Below are positions 34,423 through 43,079 of a DNA stretch of 64,000 bases, one piece after another (within the stretch, counting starts at the first letter, position 1; each line of letters starts with the position of its first letter). The stretch lies in NCBI RefSeq assembly GCF_024582815.1, contig NZ_CP102099.1, positions 1,922,001 to 1,986,000 of the forward strand, in the 5' to 3' direction. Source of the DNA: Acinetobacter colistiniresistens. Its GTDB lineage: Bacteria > Pseudomonadota > Gammaproteobacteria > Pseudomonadales > Moraxellaceae. The notes beneath the pieces are model-generated. The model was not told where the DNA came from and did not search any database. It saw nothing but the letters and a program-made list of their open reading frames with translations. The translations under genes were made by a program, and so were the position numbers.

Positions 34423-36726
34423 ATGTTTACTCAAGAAGATACAGCTACAAGTGAGCAGATTAGCGATGATGATACGCTCAGTCTGGAAGAATTAACGGAG
34501 ATCATGCACGAAATTGAGGAACAACCTCATTGGCGTCATATCGCAGATAAAGAGATGGATTACGCAGATGGCAATCAATTAGATACAGATTTGCTTAACC
34601 GTATGCAACAGATCGGTATTCCACCTGCAGTAGAGGACAGAATCAGTCCAGCTTTATTGTCGATTATGGGTTATGAGCTACAGACTCGTACTGATTGGCG
34701 TGTAAAAGCTAATGGTGAGACTGGCGGTGATGATGTTGCTGATGCCTTGAACTACAAGTTAAATCAAGCTGAACGCTTATCTAAAGCAGATAAAGCGTGT
34801 AGTGATGCTTTTCGTCCTCAAATTTCATGTGGTTTAGGATGGGTTGAGGTAAAGCGTGAGCAAGACCCATTCAAATATCCTTATCGTTGTGTTGTAGTTC
34901 ATCGTAATGAAATTCATTGGGATATGAAGTCTACAGAACCAGACTTATCTGATGCACGCTGGTTACGCCGTACTCGTTGGGTTCATCCTAAACGATTGAT
35001 GAGTGCTTTCCCTGAACACAAGGATCTAATCCAAACAGTTGGTCGTTATGGCGGTTCATGGTGGCAGCAACCTGATGTGCTCGATGGTGGAGCAAGTACA
35101 GGCTTACAAAATGCTTGGCTTGATGCACGTTCATGGACGATAAGTGAAAACTACTGGTATAACCCTACATCTAAAGAGATAAACGTTACTGAGGTTTGGT
35201 ACCGTCGTTGGGTGCATGTACCAGTTTTAAAGTTCAGTGATGGTCGTATCGTTGAGTATGATGCCAATAATATGGCTCATGACTTAGCAATTTATCAAGG
35301 TGTTGCACGTGTAGAGCAGGCTACCATATCAAAATTGCGTCGTTCATATTGGCTTGGACCACACCTTTTACATGATAGTCCTTCGCCATATTCACACCAT
35401 TATTTCCCTTATGTACCTTTTTTTGGGTTCCGTGAAGATAATACTGGCATACCGTATGGCTTTGTTCGTGGCATGAAGTACAGTCAGGATAGTATCAATT
35501 CAGGTATTTCTAAACTGCGTTGGGGCATGAGTGTTACACGTGTTGAACGTACCAAAGGTGCAGTGGCTATGACAGACGAACAATTACGTCGTCAAGTTGC
35601 ACGTCCTGATGCTGATATTGTATTGGATGCAGCACATATGGCTAGACCTGGTGCAAGATTCGATATTAAACGTGACTATGAATTATCACAGCAACATTTC
35701 CAACTGATTAGTGATAATCGTGCTGCCATTGAGCAAGTAAGTAATATTACTTCTGGGTTCCAAGGTAAAAAAGGTAATGCTACTTCTGGAAAACAAGAAC
35801 AGTTACAGATCGAGCAGTCAAACCAGACCTTAATGAAGATGATGGATAATTTCCGTGAGGGACGTACCCTCATGGGAGAAATGCTACTATCAATGATTGT
35901 TGAGGATATGGGTACTCAGCAACAGACTATCATTATTGAAGGTGATGCGGTACGTGAGGATCGTACAGTTGTTATCAATAAACCCGAGGTTGATGAACAT
36001 GGTTATCCTTATGTTAGTAATGATGTTCAACGTACACGCTTGAAAGTTGTACTTGATGATGTTCCAAGTACCAGCACTTTCCGAGAACAACAACTTAATG
36101 CCTTGTCTGAGATTGTTAAATCCTTACCTCAAGAGGTTCAAGTTGCAGTATTGCCTTATGTGATGGCCTTGACTGACATTCCATTCAAGAAAGATATTAT
36201 TGAATCTATTCGTCAAGCTACACAGGCACCGACACCAGAACAAGTGGAACAACAAATTAAAGAAGCTGTTGATAAAGCACTTGCCGATGCTGGTATTGAT
36301 CTAAAACGTCGAGAGCTTGAACTTAAAGAGCGTAAAGCAGTAAGTGAAATTAAGGAAATAGATGCACGTTCAGTACAAATTGGTGTGCAAGCTGCATATT
36401 CAGCAATGCAAGGAGGTTCACAGGTAGCAATGATGCCACAGATCGCACCTATTGCTGACGAGATTATGAAAGGTGCAGGTTACCAGCGTCCTAATCCGAT
36501 GGGTGATGATCCAAACTTCCCAACTGCAGAACAGACAGCAGCACGCAATATTCGTAGTCCGTACATTGAGGGTGAAGGAGCACAGGTTGGCAGTGAGCAA
36601 TTGCCAATGGTTCAACAGAATACAAGTCCAATGAACCCACCAGTACCACAGCAAGGTTCAACAGGAATGCAGGGGATTGAGACTCCACGAACCAGTGACA
36701 ACATGCCCCCTGTAAGGCAAGAGTAA
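34423..36726 (+). CDS. P22-like portal protein
   Basis: A 767-residue protein forming the dodecameric entry ring at one capsid vertex. It matches the large portal family of podoviruses, with phrases such as RISPALLSIMGYELQTRTDW, HRNEIHWDM and FVRGMKYSQDSINSGISKLRW. The C-terminal 150 residues are helical then Pro/Gln-rich. Copy F of the recurrent motif lies inside the last codons. A terminator-like hairpin follows. Confidence 0.92.
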   Translation: MFTQEDTATSEQISDDDTLSLEELTEIMHEIEEQPHWRHIADKEMDYADGNQLDTDLLNRMQQIGIPPAVEDRISPALLSIMGYELQTRTDWRVKANGETGGDDVADALNYKLNQAERLSKADKACSDAFRPQISCGLGWVEVKREQDPFKYPYRCVVVHRNEIHWDMKSTEPDLSDARWLRRTRWVHPKRLMSAFPEHKDLIQTVGRYGGSWWQQPDVLDGGASTGLQNAWLDARSWTISENYWYNPTSKEINVTEVWYRRWVHVPVLKFSDGRIVEYDANNMAHDLAIYQGVARVEQATISKLRRSYWLGPHLLHDSPSPYSHHYFPYVPFFGFREDNTGIPYGFVRGMKYSQDSINSGISKLRWGMSVTRVERTKGAVAMTDEQLRRQVARPDADIVLDAAHMARPGARFDIKRDYELSQQHFQLISDNRAAIEQVSNITSGFQGKKGNATSGKQEQLQIEQSNQTLMKMMDNFREGRTLMGEMLLSMIVEDMGTQQQTIIIEGDAVREDRTVVINKPEVDEHGYPYVSNDVQRTRLKVVLDDVPSTSTFREQQLNALSEIVKSLPQEVQVAVLPYVMALTDIPFKKDIIESIRQATQAPTPEQVEQQIKEAVDKALADAGIDLKRRELELKERKAVSEIKEIDARSVQIGVQAAYSAMQGGSQVAMMPQIAPIADEIMKGAGYQRPNPMGDDPNFPTAEQTAARNIRSPYIEGEGAQVGSEQLPMVQQNTSPMNPPVPQQGSTGMQGIETPRTSDNMPPVRQE

Positions 36727-36747
36727 TTTTCATTGTTCACAGATACT

Positions 36748-36773
36748 AAGGCAGTCGAATCGGCTGTCTTTTT
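36748..36773 (+). terminator. Hairpin after portal gene
   Basis: AAGGCAGTC pairs with GGCTGTCTT (two wobble pairs) around GAATC and runs into TTT. It lies 21 bases past the portal stop, just before the Acb2-like gene, and could reduce readthrough. Confidence 0.65.
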
Positions 36774-36789
36774 ATTGAGGATTTATTCA

Positions 36790-36981
36790 ATGCCAGCACC
36801 AATTTTAAAATACTTCAACTATGAGCATCTACCTGAACACTTACAGGTTGTAAGTAAGCCTATTGGTGATTTGGCTCGTCAAATGGATGAGCAGTTGCCA
36901 GATGGGCCAGAAAAATCCACTGGTTTACGAAAGTTGCTTGAAGCCAAAGATGCTTTTGTACGTCAAGCATTGGATAAATAG
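36790..36981 (+). CDS. Acb2/Tad1-hairpin-like protein (candidate anti-defence sponge)
   Basis: A 63-residue helical protein with YEHLPEHLQVVSKPIGDLAR and GLRKLLEAKDAFVRQAL. This two-helix pattern matches the small phage family annotated Acb2/Tad1 hairpin domain. Characterised Acb2 proteins bind cyclic di- and trinucleotides and so block CBASS defence. The likeness is by eye; key binding residues are not verified here. GAGG upstream supports ATG 36790 over an earlier start. It sits between portal and scaffold, a frequent place for extra cargo genes. Confidence 0.78.
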   Translation: MPAPILKYFNYEHLPEHLQVVSKPIGDLARQMDEQLPDGPEKSTGLRKLLEAKDAFVRQALDK

Positions 36982-37015
36982 CAATAACGTAGGATTTTAT
37001 AAGCTAAGTTTGTTA

Positions 37016-37100
37016 AAATTTAACCGTTGGCTAGGCTGATCCCCGAAAGATGCGTTTACCTACCGCATTTGCCAACACTATAGTAGGTTTTGCAGAGGTG
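37016..37100 (+). ncRNA. Possible structured RNA leader
   Basis: GTTGGC and GCCAAC (outer stem) enclose GATGCG-TTTACCTAC-CGCATT (inner hairpin). The loop ACCTAC is complementary to GTAGGT about 25 bases later, allowing a pseudoknot next to the ribosome site of the following gene. No known class is recognised. Hammerhead-like CTGAT...GAAA is present but the core GA is missing. Confidence 0.35.
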
Positions 37101-37104
37101 CAAA

Positions 37105-37431
37105 ATGTATAAAACAGAAATTATAAGTAAGTTTGGTGGTATTAATAAGTTAAAAGATGCGATTAAAACAAAGTCACTTGATGATGTTTATTGTTGGGAG
37201 AATGGCAATTGGTACACGCAAAGATACTGGATTGATATTGCTAGTAAAAATCTCACAGGTGAAACATTATTAGACTTAATGACGGGAATCCCATTGGATG
37301 CCACTCATTTTTCTGGTCCGCTTTTCCTTAAAAAGGATGAAAAAGGAAATGTTTATGAGTGGGTACCAAAGCCAAAAAAATGGCTATATGTAGGATGGCA
37401 TCCAAATGCAAGCATTAAACCACTCGATTGA
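37105..37431 (+). CDS. Cargo gene of unknown function (108 aa)
   Basis: No family recognised. The product is basic and Trp/Tyr-rich (CWENGNWYTQRYW, WVPKPKKWLYVGWH). ATG 37105 follows AGAGG; an upstream TTG has no support. It has its own leader and terminator within the late region, the mark of a moron (independent cargo gene) that could be expressed in the lysogen. Confidence 0.68.
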   Translation: MYKTEIISKFGGINKLKDAIKTKSLDDVYCWENGNWYTQRYWIDIASKNLTGETLLDLMTGIPLDATHFSGPLFLKKDEKGNVYEWVPKPKKWLYVGWHPNASIKPLD

Positions 37432-37448
37432 GTGGTTTTTTATTTTTT
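37417..37448. terminator. Bidirectional terminator between two cargo genes
   Basis: AAACCACTC pairs with GAGTGGTTT around GATT, with T residues on the right and matching A-rich bases on the left. It ends both the rightward gene (stop 37431) and the leftward gene (stop 37440). Confidence 0.85.
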
Positions 37449-37634
37449 GATTTGCCAATCCACAGCATGATTGCCATTGTCACAATCATGGCTCACACAT
37501 TCACCTTTGTGATTCACCTGAATTACGCCACAACCTTCACAAATAACATTTGCTAGATAGTTCGGCTTACATTCATTGATAAACCCATTACTCATTCCAT
37601 ATTGCTTGGCGCATTGAGCACAATATTCTGCCAT
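37440..37634 (-). CDS. Small cysteine-rich cargo protein on the opposite strand (64 aa)
   Basis: This reversed gene in the late region encodes AEYCAQCAKQYG, NVICEGCGVIQV and VSHDCDNGNH, giving two CxxC knuckles that should bind zinc. No role known. ATG 37634 is preceded by GGGGGTAGGA on the minus strand, which excludes the longer start at 37667. Its orientation implies its own promoter, probably in 37650-37760. Confidence 0.72.
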   Translation of the reverse strand: MAEYCAQCAKQYGMSNGFINECKPNYLANVICEGCGVIQVNHKGECVSHDCDNGNHAVDWQIKK

Positions 37635-37642
37635 TAATCCTA

Positions 37643-37659
37643 CCCCCTGTAAGGCTAAC
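37643..37659. promoter_or_regulatory. Recurrent late-region motif, copy E
   Basis: CCCCCTGTAAGGCTAAC matches copies C and D. Read leftward it also forms the G-rich ribosome site of the reversed gene. A GCTAGA/TCTAGC hairpin is at 37716-37731, and the scaffold gene starts at 37773. Confidence 0.45.
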
Positions 37660-37772
37660 GACATCATATATAAATCCTAGACACTTGTCTCATGTTGAGC
37701 AATCAACAGCTAAACGCTAGATAACTCTAGCCATTCGCCTTTGCGGTCACAGCGATAAGTGATAGGACAGAC

Positions 37773-38834
37773 ATGGATATTACAGAGCAACAAAATGAGT
37801 TGATTGAAGCTAACGGTGGTAAAGCATCACCTGAACTTGCAGCGCAGCTTTTAGAGCAAGCGTTAAATGGCGATACCGCAAATGCGGAAAATGGTAGTCA
37901 GCCAGCAACTACCCAAGTTACAGAAGAAAATACCCCAAAAGTTGAAGGTCAAGACGGTACGCATGAGGAGCATAGCTCCGCAAGAGCTGATACACAACAA
38001 GCACAACAGCAACAACAGGTCGATGAAAGCCAGTTAAATGCTGAAAATGCTGTGATCTTAGCTAAAGACGGAAAACACACCATTCCCTATGACAAGTTAG
38101 TGGAAGCACGTAACGGTGAAAAGGAATGGAAGCAAAAGTTTGATGAAGCTCAACAACAGTTGGCACAACTTCAAGCTGATGCACAGGAACGTAAAGATAA
38201 CGGACAGGATCCAACTACACAGGACAACCAAGCAAATATCGCACAACAAGCGATTGATCAGGGTGTAGACCCTGCAATCTTTGGGGATTTTAGCGAGAAA
38301 GATTTGGCTGCTGGTATTCAGAAACTTGTTAATTCACAGGTTTCAACTTTGGTGCAACAGCAATTACAAACTGCTTTAGCTCCAATTCAGCAACAACAGC
38401 AGGTCAGTGTAGAGCAAGCCCATTTTAACGAAATCTTTACAGCACACCCAGATGCAGAATCTATTGTTGAATCGAAAGAATTTAATGATTGGAAGAATGC
38501 ACAACCAAGTTTTCTGAAAGATGCGTATGAAACAGTTTTGGATAAAGGTTCAGCTGCTCAGGTGGTAGAACTTCTAGGATTGTATAAGTCGAATACCCAA
38601 TCAGGTCAACAAGCTGCTCAACCTGCCAATGATGCAGTAAAGGCAGTAGCGCAAAAAGCTGTGAGTCAGGCTCAAACACCACCACCGAACAGTCTGAGTG
38701 ATTTGCCTGCTGGTAGTCCTGCTGGTGTTTCTCGTGATGAGCGTTTGGCAGCAATGTCGCCAGCGCAACTTGCAGAGGAAATGCAAGGATGGACACCCGA
38801 CCAAGTGGAGCAATTTCTCAATAGACGTGTTTAA
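37773..38834 (+). CDS. Capsid scaffolding protein (putative)
   Basis: A 353-residue acidic, Gln-rich protein just before the capsid gene, the standard place for a scaffold. The N-terminal 100 residues are low in complexity. The central region is coiled-coil-like (QKFDEAQQQLAQLQADAQER). The end has DERLAAMSPAQLAEEMQGW, helices as expected for capsid binding. It should guide procapsid assembly and then leave. Confidence 0.85.
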   Translation: MDITEQQNELIEANGGKASPELAAQLLEQALNGDTANAENGSQPATTQVTEENTPKVEGQDGTHEEHSSARADTQQAQQQQQVDESQLNAENAVILAKDGKHTIPYDKLVEARNGEKEWKQKFDEAQQQLAQLQADAQERKDNGQDPTTQDNQANIAQQAIDQGVDPAIFGDFSEKDLAAGIQKLVNSQVSTLVQQQLQTALAPIQQQQQVSVEQAHFNEIFTAHPDAESIVESKEFNDWKNAQPSFLKDAYETVLDKGSAAQVVELLGLYKSNTQSGQQAAQPANDAVKAVAQKAVSQAQTPPPNSLSDLPAGSPAGVSRDERLAAMSPAQLAEEMQGWTPDQVEQFLNRRV

Positions 38835-38860
38835 ACATACGTGATGAGAGTATTTGAAAC

Positions 38861-40150
38861 ATGACTACTAAAACTAACGCAAGTTATGGCGATAAGACCA
38901 ATTTAGTTACCCAAGCGGTAGGTCTGTTCGCTACACACATGAATCGTAACAGCACCTTAAACCTATTGGCTGGGAAAATGCCTAAGGGCGAAGCAGGTGC
39001 GGAAGCGACTCTCCGTAAACAAACCACATCCCATATGCCTATTGTTCGTGTTCAGGACTTAGGAAAAGGGCGTGGTGATGAAGTGACATTCCACTTACTA
39101 AATCCAGTCGGTGCATATCCAATTATGGGTAGTGCGTATGCTGAAGGTCGTGGTGTGGGGATGTCTTTGAATGAAGATCGCCTACGTGTGAACCAAGCTC
39201 GTTTCCCTGTTGATTTGGGTAACGTGATGTCACAGATTCGTAGCCCAGCTGATTTGCGCAAACTTGGTCGTCCAGTCGCTCAGAACTTGATGGATCGCTA
39301 TTGTGATCAGTCATTACTGGTGCATATGGCTGGTGCACGTGGTTCTCATAACAACATTGAATGGGTTATTCCTAAAGATAATCATAAAAACTTCAATGAA
39401 ATCATGGTAAACCGTGTTAAAGCACCAACTAAAAACCGTCACTATGTTGTTGATGGTTCTGGTGTGCAGAGCGTTAAAAGTAATGCAGGTGAGTTTGATA
39501 TTGCAACAACTGATCTATTTACAATGGATTCAGTTGATTCAATGAAAACTGTTCTGGATCAAATTGCTTTACCACCACCTATTTGTAAGTTTGAAGGTGA
39601 TGTTGCTGCGGAAGATTCACCATTACGTGTATGGCTTGTATCGCCAGCACAGTACAACAAATTTGCTGCCCAACCAGGTTTCCGTTCTTTCCAATCATCT
39701 GCATTTGCGCGAGCAAGTCAGGCAAAACAACATCCGCTTTTCTTAGGTGATGTGGGTTTATGGAACGGATTTATTATCCGAAAAATGCCACGTCCGATTC
39801 GTTTCTATGCAGGTGACACAATTAAATATTGTGCTTCGTATGACAGTGAAGCTGAATCAGATTTAATCGTACCATCAAGTTTTGGTAGCACTTTCGCTGT
39901 TGACCGTTCAATTATTTTGGGTGGACAAGCAATTGCGGAAGCAATGGCTGCAAGTGATAAGTCTGGTGTGCCTTTCTTCTGGTCTGAAAAAGACCTTGAT
40001 CATGGCGATAAATGGGAATTATTGATCGGTGCCATTCGTGGTACATCAAAAATCCGTTTCGCTGTTGATACTGGTGAGCGTACAGAATTTACCGACTATG
40101 GTGTAACTGTTGTCGATACCGCTGTGCCAATCATTGGTGCTAATCAGTAA
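38861..40150 (+). CDS. Major capsid protein, N4-gp56 family
   Basis: A 429-residue HK97-fold capsid protein of the N4-gp56 family (DUF4043-like). Supporting phrases are GKGRGDEVTFHLLNPVGAYP, QARFPVDLGNVMSQIRSP and DRYCDQSLLVHMAGARG. It follows the scaffold by 26 bases and a hairpin follows its stop, in line with its need for high expression. Confidence 0.93.
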   Translation: MTTKTNASYGDKTNLVTQAVGLFATHMNRNSTLNLLAGKMPKGEAGAEATLRKQTTSHMPIVRVQDLGKGRGDEVTFHLLNPVGAYPIMGSAYAEGRGVGMSLNEDRLRVNQARFPVDLGNVMSQIRSPADLRKLGRPVAQNLMDRYCDQSLLVHMAGARGSHNNIEWVIPKDNHKNFNEIMVNRVKAPTKNRHYVVDGSGVQSVKSNAGEFDIATTDLFTMDSVDSMKTVLDQIALPPPICKFEGDVAAEDSPLRVWLVSPAQYNKFAAQPGFRSFQSSAFARASQAKQHPLFLGDVGLWNGFIIRKMPRPIRFYAGDTIKYCASYDSEAESDLIVPSSFGSTFAVDRSIILGGQAIAEAMAASDKSGVPFFWSEKDLDHGDKWELLIGAIRGTSKIRFAVDTGERTEFTDYGVTVVDTAVPIIGANQ

Positions 40151-40158
40151 TTGTTTTG

Positions 40159-40182
40159 GGTATGTCCAGTTATGGGCATACC
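40159..40182 (+). other. Hairpin after capsid gene
   Basis: GGTATGTCC pairs with GGGCATACC around AGTTAT, 9 bases after the capsid stop. There is no strong T run, so it may protect the capsid mRNA or weakly terminate. Confidence 0.6.
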
Positions 40183-40214
40183 TCATCTTATTCTAATCCT
40201 TGGAGATTTTTAAA

Positions 40215-40688
40215 ATGGCGACAATTAAGAAGAAGCCTAGTGGTTATGGTCAGTTTGGTGGATTCTCACCATATGGCAATGTTACAGCGTTAGCATTTTT
40301 TCTTGCCACGAATGCTTCAGGTGCCGTAATTGATTCAGACACAACTGCTGCAGTAGCAAGTGGTGATGTTATTGATTTAGGTGAACTACCAGAAGGTATG
40401 CGCCTTGATGATGCTCAAATCCTGATTAAAACAGGTATGACAGCCACCGTTACAGGTTCACTTGGCTTTAAATATGTTGATGGTGATAGTACAGAAGTAC
40501 CACAAGATGCAGCATATTTTATCAATGCTGGTGATCTTGCAACGGCAGGTCGATTACGTGCTAATACAGGTAAATTGGTAACCTTGCCTAAGGCTGCACG
40601 ATTGATTTTAACCACTGGTGGTGCAGCGAATGCCAAGGCAAGCGACATCAAGGTTATTGTCAGCGGTGAATTGACAGGTCCTCGTTAA
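40215..40688 (+). CDS. Capsid-associated protein (putative decoration)
   Basis: A 157-residue, strand-rich protein after the capsid gene (FGGFSPYGNVTALAFFLATN, GDVIDLGELPEGMRLDDAQI). Small beta proteins here are often head decoration or minor capsid proteins, which is the basis for the call; no family was recognised with certainty. ATG 40215 has GGAGA before it. A strong terminator follows. Confidence 0.75.
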   Translation: MATIKKKPSGYGQFGGFSPYGNVTALAFFLATNASGAVIDSDTTAAVASGDVIDLGELPEGMRLDDAQILIKTGMTATVTGSLGFKYVDGDSTEVPQDAAYFINAGDLATAGRLRANTGKLVTLPKAARLILTTGGAANAKASDIKVIVSGELTGPR

Positions 40689-40695
40689 TGTTTTG

Positions 40696-40740
40696 ATGGT
40701 GTAGGTTTTAGACAGACCTACACCATTCTTTTTATTTTTT
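40696..40740 (+). terminator. Strong terminator after capsid block
   Basis: ATGGTGTAGGT pairs perfectly with ACCTACACCAT (11 bp) around a 9-base loop, then TCTTTTTATTTTTT. It separates the capsid genes from the RyR-domain gene. Confidence 0.92.
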
Positions 40741-40759
40741 AACTTATTACGGTGATAAG

Positions 40760-41653
40760 ATGAAAACGATTGCAATAGCGATGATGTGTCATGCAATTAA
40801 TGCTGCATATTGCCAATCAATGGGTGATGATAGTCAACCTACTTGGGATGACACACCAGAATCACATAAACAAAGTTTGATTGCTGGCGTTGAAATGCAT
40901 TTGGCAAATCCTGATGCCACACCTGAACAGTCTCATGAGTCTTGGTATAAGGTCAAAGAAGCTGAGGGCTGGAAGTATGGTGAAGTAAAAGATATGGAGA
41001 AAAAAGAACATCCATGTTTTTTACCTTATGAAGAATTACCAGATGAACAAAAGGCAAAGGATTATTTATTCCGTACAACGGTGCATTTGGTTAAGCACTT
41101 GCCTGATCCTGAAGATTACTTGGCATTGAGTGCGGAAGTTGTGAACCTACGCCAAAAGGTTGAGCATCAAAAGAATGTCGCAATTAATACAGCGACAATC
41201 ACCCCAACCAATGTTGTTCAAAAATCTGCTGGTGTATCAATTCAGTATATTGGAAATAAATCTCTATATACCGACCACTTATACGAATCAGCTTTAACCT
41301 TTGAACAAGGTCAAGTGCGATCAATTCCAAGTGATTTGGCAACCAAGTTTTTAAAACATCCTGAGTTTACTCGTTATGAGGGTGAGCCTGAATCCATTTC
41401 TGGTGAATCTACTGAGCAAGGCTTAGATGATGATACGTCAAGTATTCTCAATCGCTCTAAAGAAAAACAGCAAGAAGAAATTGATAAAGAAAATAAAATT
41501 CTTGATGAAATTGAAACGATTGGAAAAATGACAAAGGCTGGCTTGGTTCAATATGCTTTAGAAAAGTATGAGCAGAAACTTAGCCCACAAAAAAATCTTG
41601 ATGAATTAAAAGAATCAGTTACTCAAATGATTCATCAATATGGGGTTGTGTAA
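40760..41653 (+). CDS. RyR-domain virion-region protein
   Basis: Residues 1-115 are a full RyR (ryanodine-receptor-type) domain: HAINAAYCQSMGDDSQPTW, IAGVEMHLANPDATPEQSHE, SWYKVKEAEGWKYG, KKEHPCFLPYEELP and DYLFRTTV. Such domains in bacteria and phages are predicted to bind nucleotide-like ligands. Residues 160-210 form a second module (VSIQYIGNKSLYTDHLYESA, GQVRSIPSDLA) seen in phage structural proteins. The end is helical and acidic. The role is unknown; a structural protein with added signal-binding part is possible. Confidence 0.85.
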   Translation: MKTIAIAMMCHAINAAYCQSMGDDSQPTWDDTPESHKQSLIAGVEMHLANPDATPEQSHESWYKVKEAEGWKYGEVKDMEKKEHPCFLPYEELPDEQKAKDYLFRTTVHLVKHLPDPEDYLALSAEVVNLRQKVEHQKNVAINTATITPTNVVQKSAGVSIQYIGNKSLYTDHLYESALTFEQGQVRSIPSDLATKFLKHPEFTRYEGEPESISGESTEQGLDDDTSSILNRSKEKQQEEIDKENKILDEIETIGKMTKAGLVQYALEKYEQKLSPQKNLDELKESVTQMIHQYGVV

Positions 41654-42327
41654 TGCAGCTAAATGACCTGATCAGCCGTTTTCGTACACTGGCCAACGAT
41701 AAAGTAGAACCATATTTTATTGATGATGCCAGTGTCATTGATTGGCTTAATGATGCCGTAAGTGAAGCGTGTATCCGTGGTCGTTTATTGCATGAATCCC
41801 AAAACAATGATGTTTGTAAGATTAATATATTGATTGGTTCATCTCGTTATCAGTTACATGAATCGTTATACGAATTGACTCGAGTGTGGTTCCAGCCAAG
41901 CGATGGAACAAAAGGGCAATACTTGACTTTAATGTCAGCTGAATTACTCGATCATTACTATGATGGTGAGAATTGGCGAGTGAAACAGGGTAAACCTGAA
42001 CACATTATTCAGGATGACACAGGTATTCGTCTTGTTCCAATTCCTGATGTAGGCGGTGAATTACAATTGGAAGGCTATCGTGTGCCATTGTCACCAATGG
42101 AAAGTGATACTGATATTCCAGAAATTAACCAAATTCACCATGTTCAATTGATTCAGTGGGTTCTACACCAAGCGTTTAAGGTACCAGATGCAGAATTCTT
42201 TGATCCAAATCGGTCAGTATTAGCAGAGCAGGAATTTACAGACTATTTCGGTATTCGTCCTGATAGTGATTTGCGACGCATTACTCGTGAGGATATACCG
42301 CATAACGTTATTCCATTCATGCCATGA
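41653..42327 (+). CDS. Head-tail adaptor protein
   Basis: A 224-residue protein starting MQLNDLISRFRTLANDKVEP, with DDASVIDWLNDAVSEACIRG, typical of the adaptor proteins (P22 gp4-like function) that bind the portal in short-tailed phages. It overlaps the RyR gene by one base (TAATG). A terminator containing motif copy C follows. Confidence 0.82.
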   Translation: MQLNDLISRFRTLANDKVEPYFIDDASVIDWLNDAVSEACIRGRLLHESQNNDVCKINILIGSSRYQLHESLYELTRVWFQPSDGTKGQYLTLMSAELLDHYYDGENWRVKQGKPEHIIQDDTGIRLVPIPDVGGELQLEGYRVPLSPMESDTDIPEINQIHHVQLIQWVLHQAFKVPDAEFFDPNRSVLAEQEFTDYFGIRPDSDLRRITREDIPHNVIPFMP

Positions 42328-42345
42328 CTTGCTTGTGACATAAGC

Positions 42346-42380
42346 ACCCCTGTAAGGCTAAAGCTTTTCAGGGGTTTTTT
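42346..42380 (+). terminator. Terminator overlapping recurrent motif copy C
   Basis: ACCCCTGTAAGGCTAA forms the left arm of a hairpin, with CCCCTGTAA against TTTTCAGGGG, followed by six T. Here the conserved motif is clearly part of a Rho-independent terminator, 19 bases after the adaptor stop. Confidence 0.8.
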
Positions 42381-42420
42381 ACATAATGATCTTACTTATT
42401 TTATTTAATCATGCACAAAT

Positions 42421-42618
42421 ATGGGCAAACGTACAATTGATTTAAAGACCGAAGATACGCTTTACATTGGCGGTGCCAAAGTTCAATTAATCAAAAAATC
42501 TGGGCAATTGGCTCGAATTTGTGTTGAAGCAGATAATCACATTGAAATTAAACATGAGCGCATGAGTGCTTCCGATTCAGCTACGGAGACTCAAGCACAT
42601 GGCAAACACACTCTATGA
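42421..42618 (+). CDS. Small virion-region protein (65 aa)
   Basis: A short strand-rich protein (DTLYIGGAKVQLIKKSGQL) of no known family. It overlaps the next gene by 20 bases in another frame, which supports coupling. No clear Shine-Dalgarno lies before the ATG. Confidence 0.62.
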   Translation: MGKRTIDLKTEDTLYIGGAKVQLIKKSGQLARICVEADNHIEIKHERMSASDSATETQAHGKHTL

Positions 42619-43006
42619 CTTTGCACGTCAGCGTTTTTTAGAAGCACAAATTAACTGGATGACAGACACGATTAAAGTTATCCTGGTTGATACTGGTGCA
42701 TATACACCACAAACATCTGTACACCAATATTTATCTGATATCCCAACATCGGCACGTATTGCAGGTCCGGTCACGCTCACATCCAAAGCTACGACAGGTG
42801 GCGCAGCTGATGCAGCCGATGTGACCTTTACCTCTGTTACTGGCGCATCAATTGAATCTATCATCATTTATGCGGATACAGGTGTGGAAGCAACAAGTCC
42901 ATTGATTGCTTATATTGACACTGCAACCGGCCTACCTATCACGCCTAATGGTGGTGACATTATTGTGACCTGGGATAACGGCACAAATAAAATCTTCAAG
43001 GTGTAA
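42599..43006 (+). CDS. Virion structural protein (135 aa, putative)
   Basis: A strand-rich protein starting ANTLYDFARQRFLEAQINW, then TIKVILVDTGAYTP and TATGLPITPNGGDIIVTW. Similar phage proteins are small structural units found between head and tail genes. ATG 42599 is chosen over 42566, which lacks a ribosome site. No enzymatic motif. Confidence 0.75.
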   Translation: MANTLYDFARQRFLEAQINWMTDTIKVILVDTGAYTPQTSVHQYLSDIPTSARIAGPVTLTSKATTGGAADAADVTFTSVTGASIESIIIYADTGVEATSPLIAYIDTATGLPITPNGGDIIVTWDNGTNKIFKV

Positions 43007-43079
43007 TCACCTGAATTTCTTATCCGTTAATAGCCTCATTTTTTTATGGGGCTGAACCCATCATATAAAGGTGATGCTC

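Noticed and set aside
36418..36733. Leftward open frames within the portal gene end
   Set aside because: They lie opposite strong coding sequence, are cysteine- and tryptophan-rich, and have no supporting start signal.
37030..37060. Hammerhead-ribozyme-like CTGAT...GAAA
   Set aside because: The conserved GA after CTGAT is missing and the flanking stems do not give a three-way junction.
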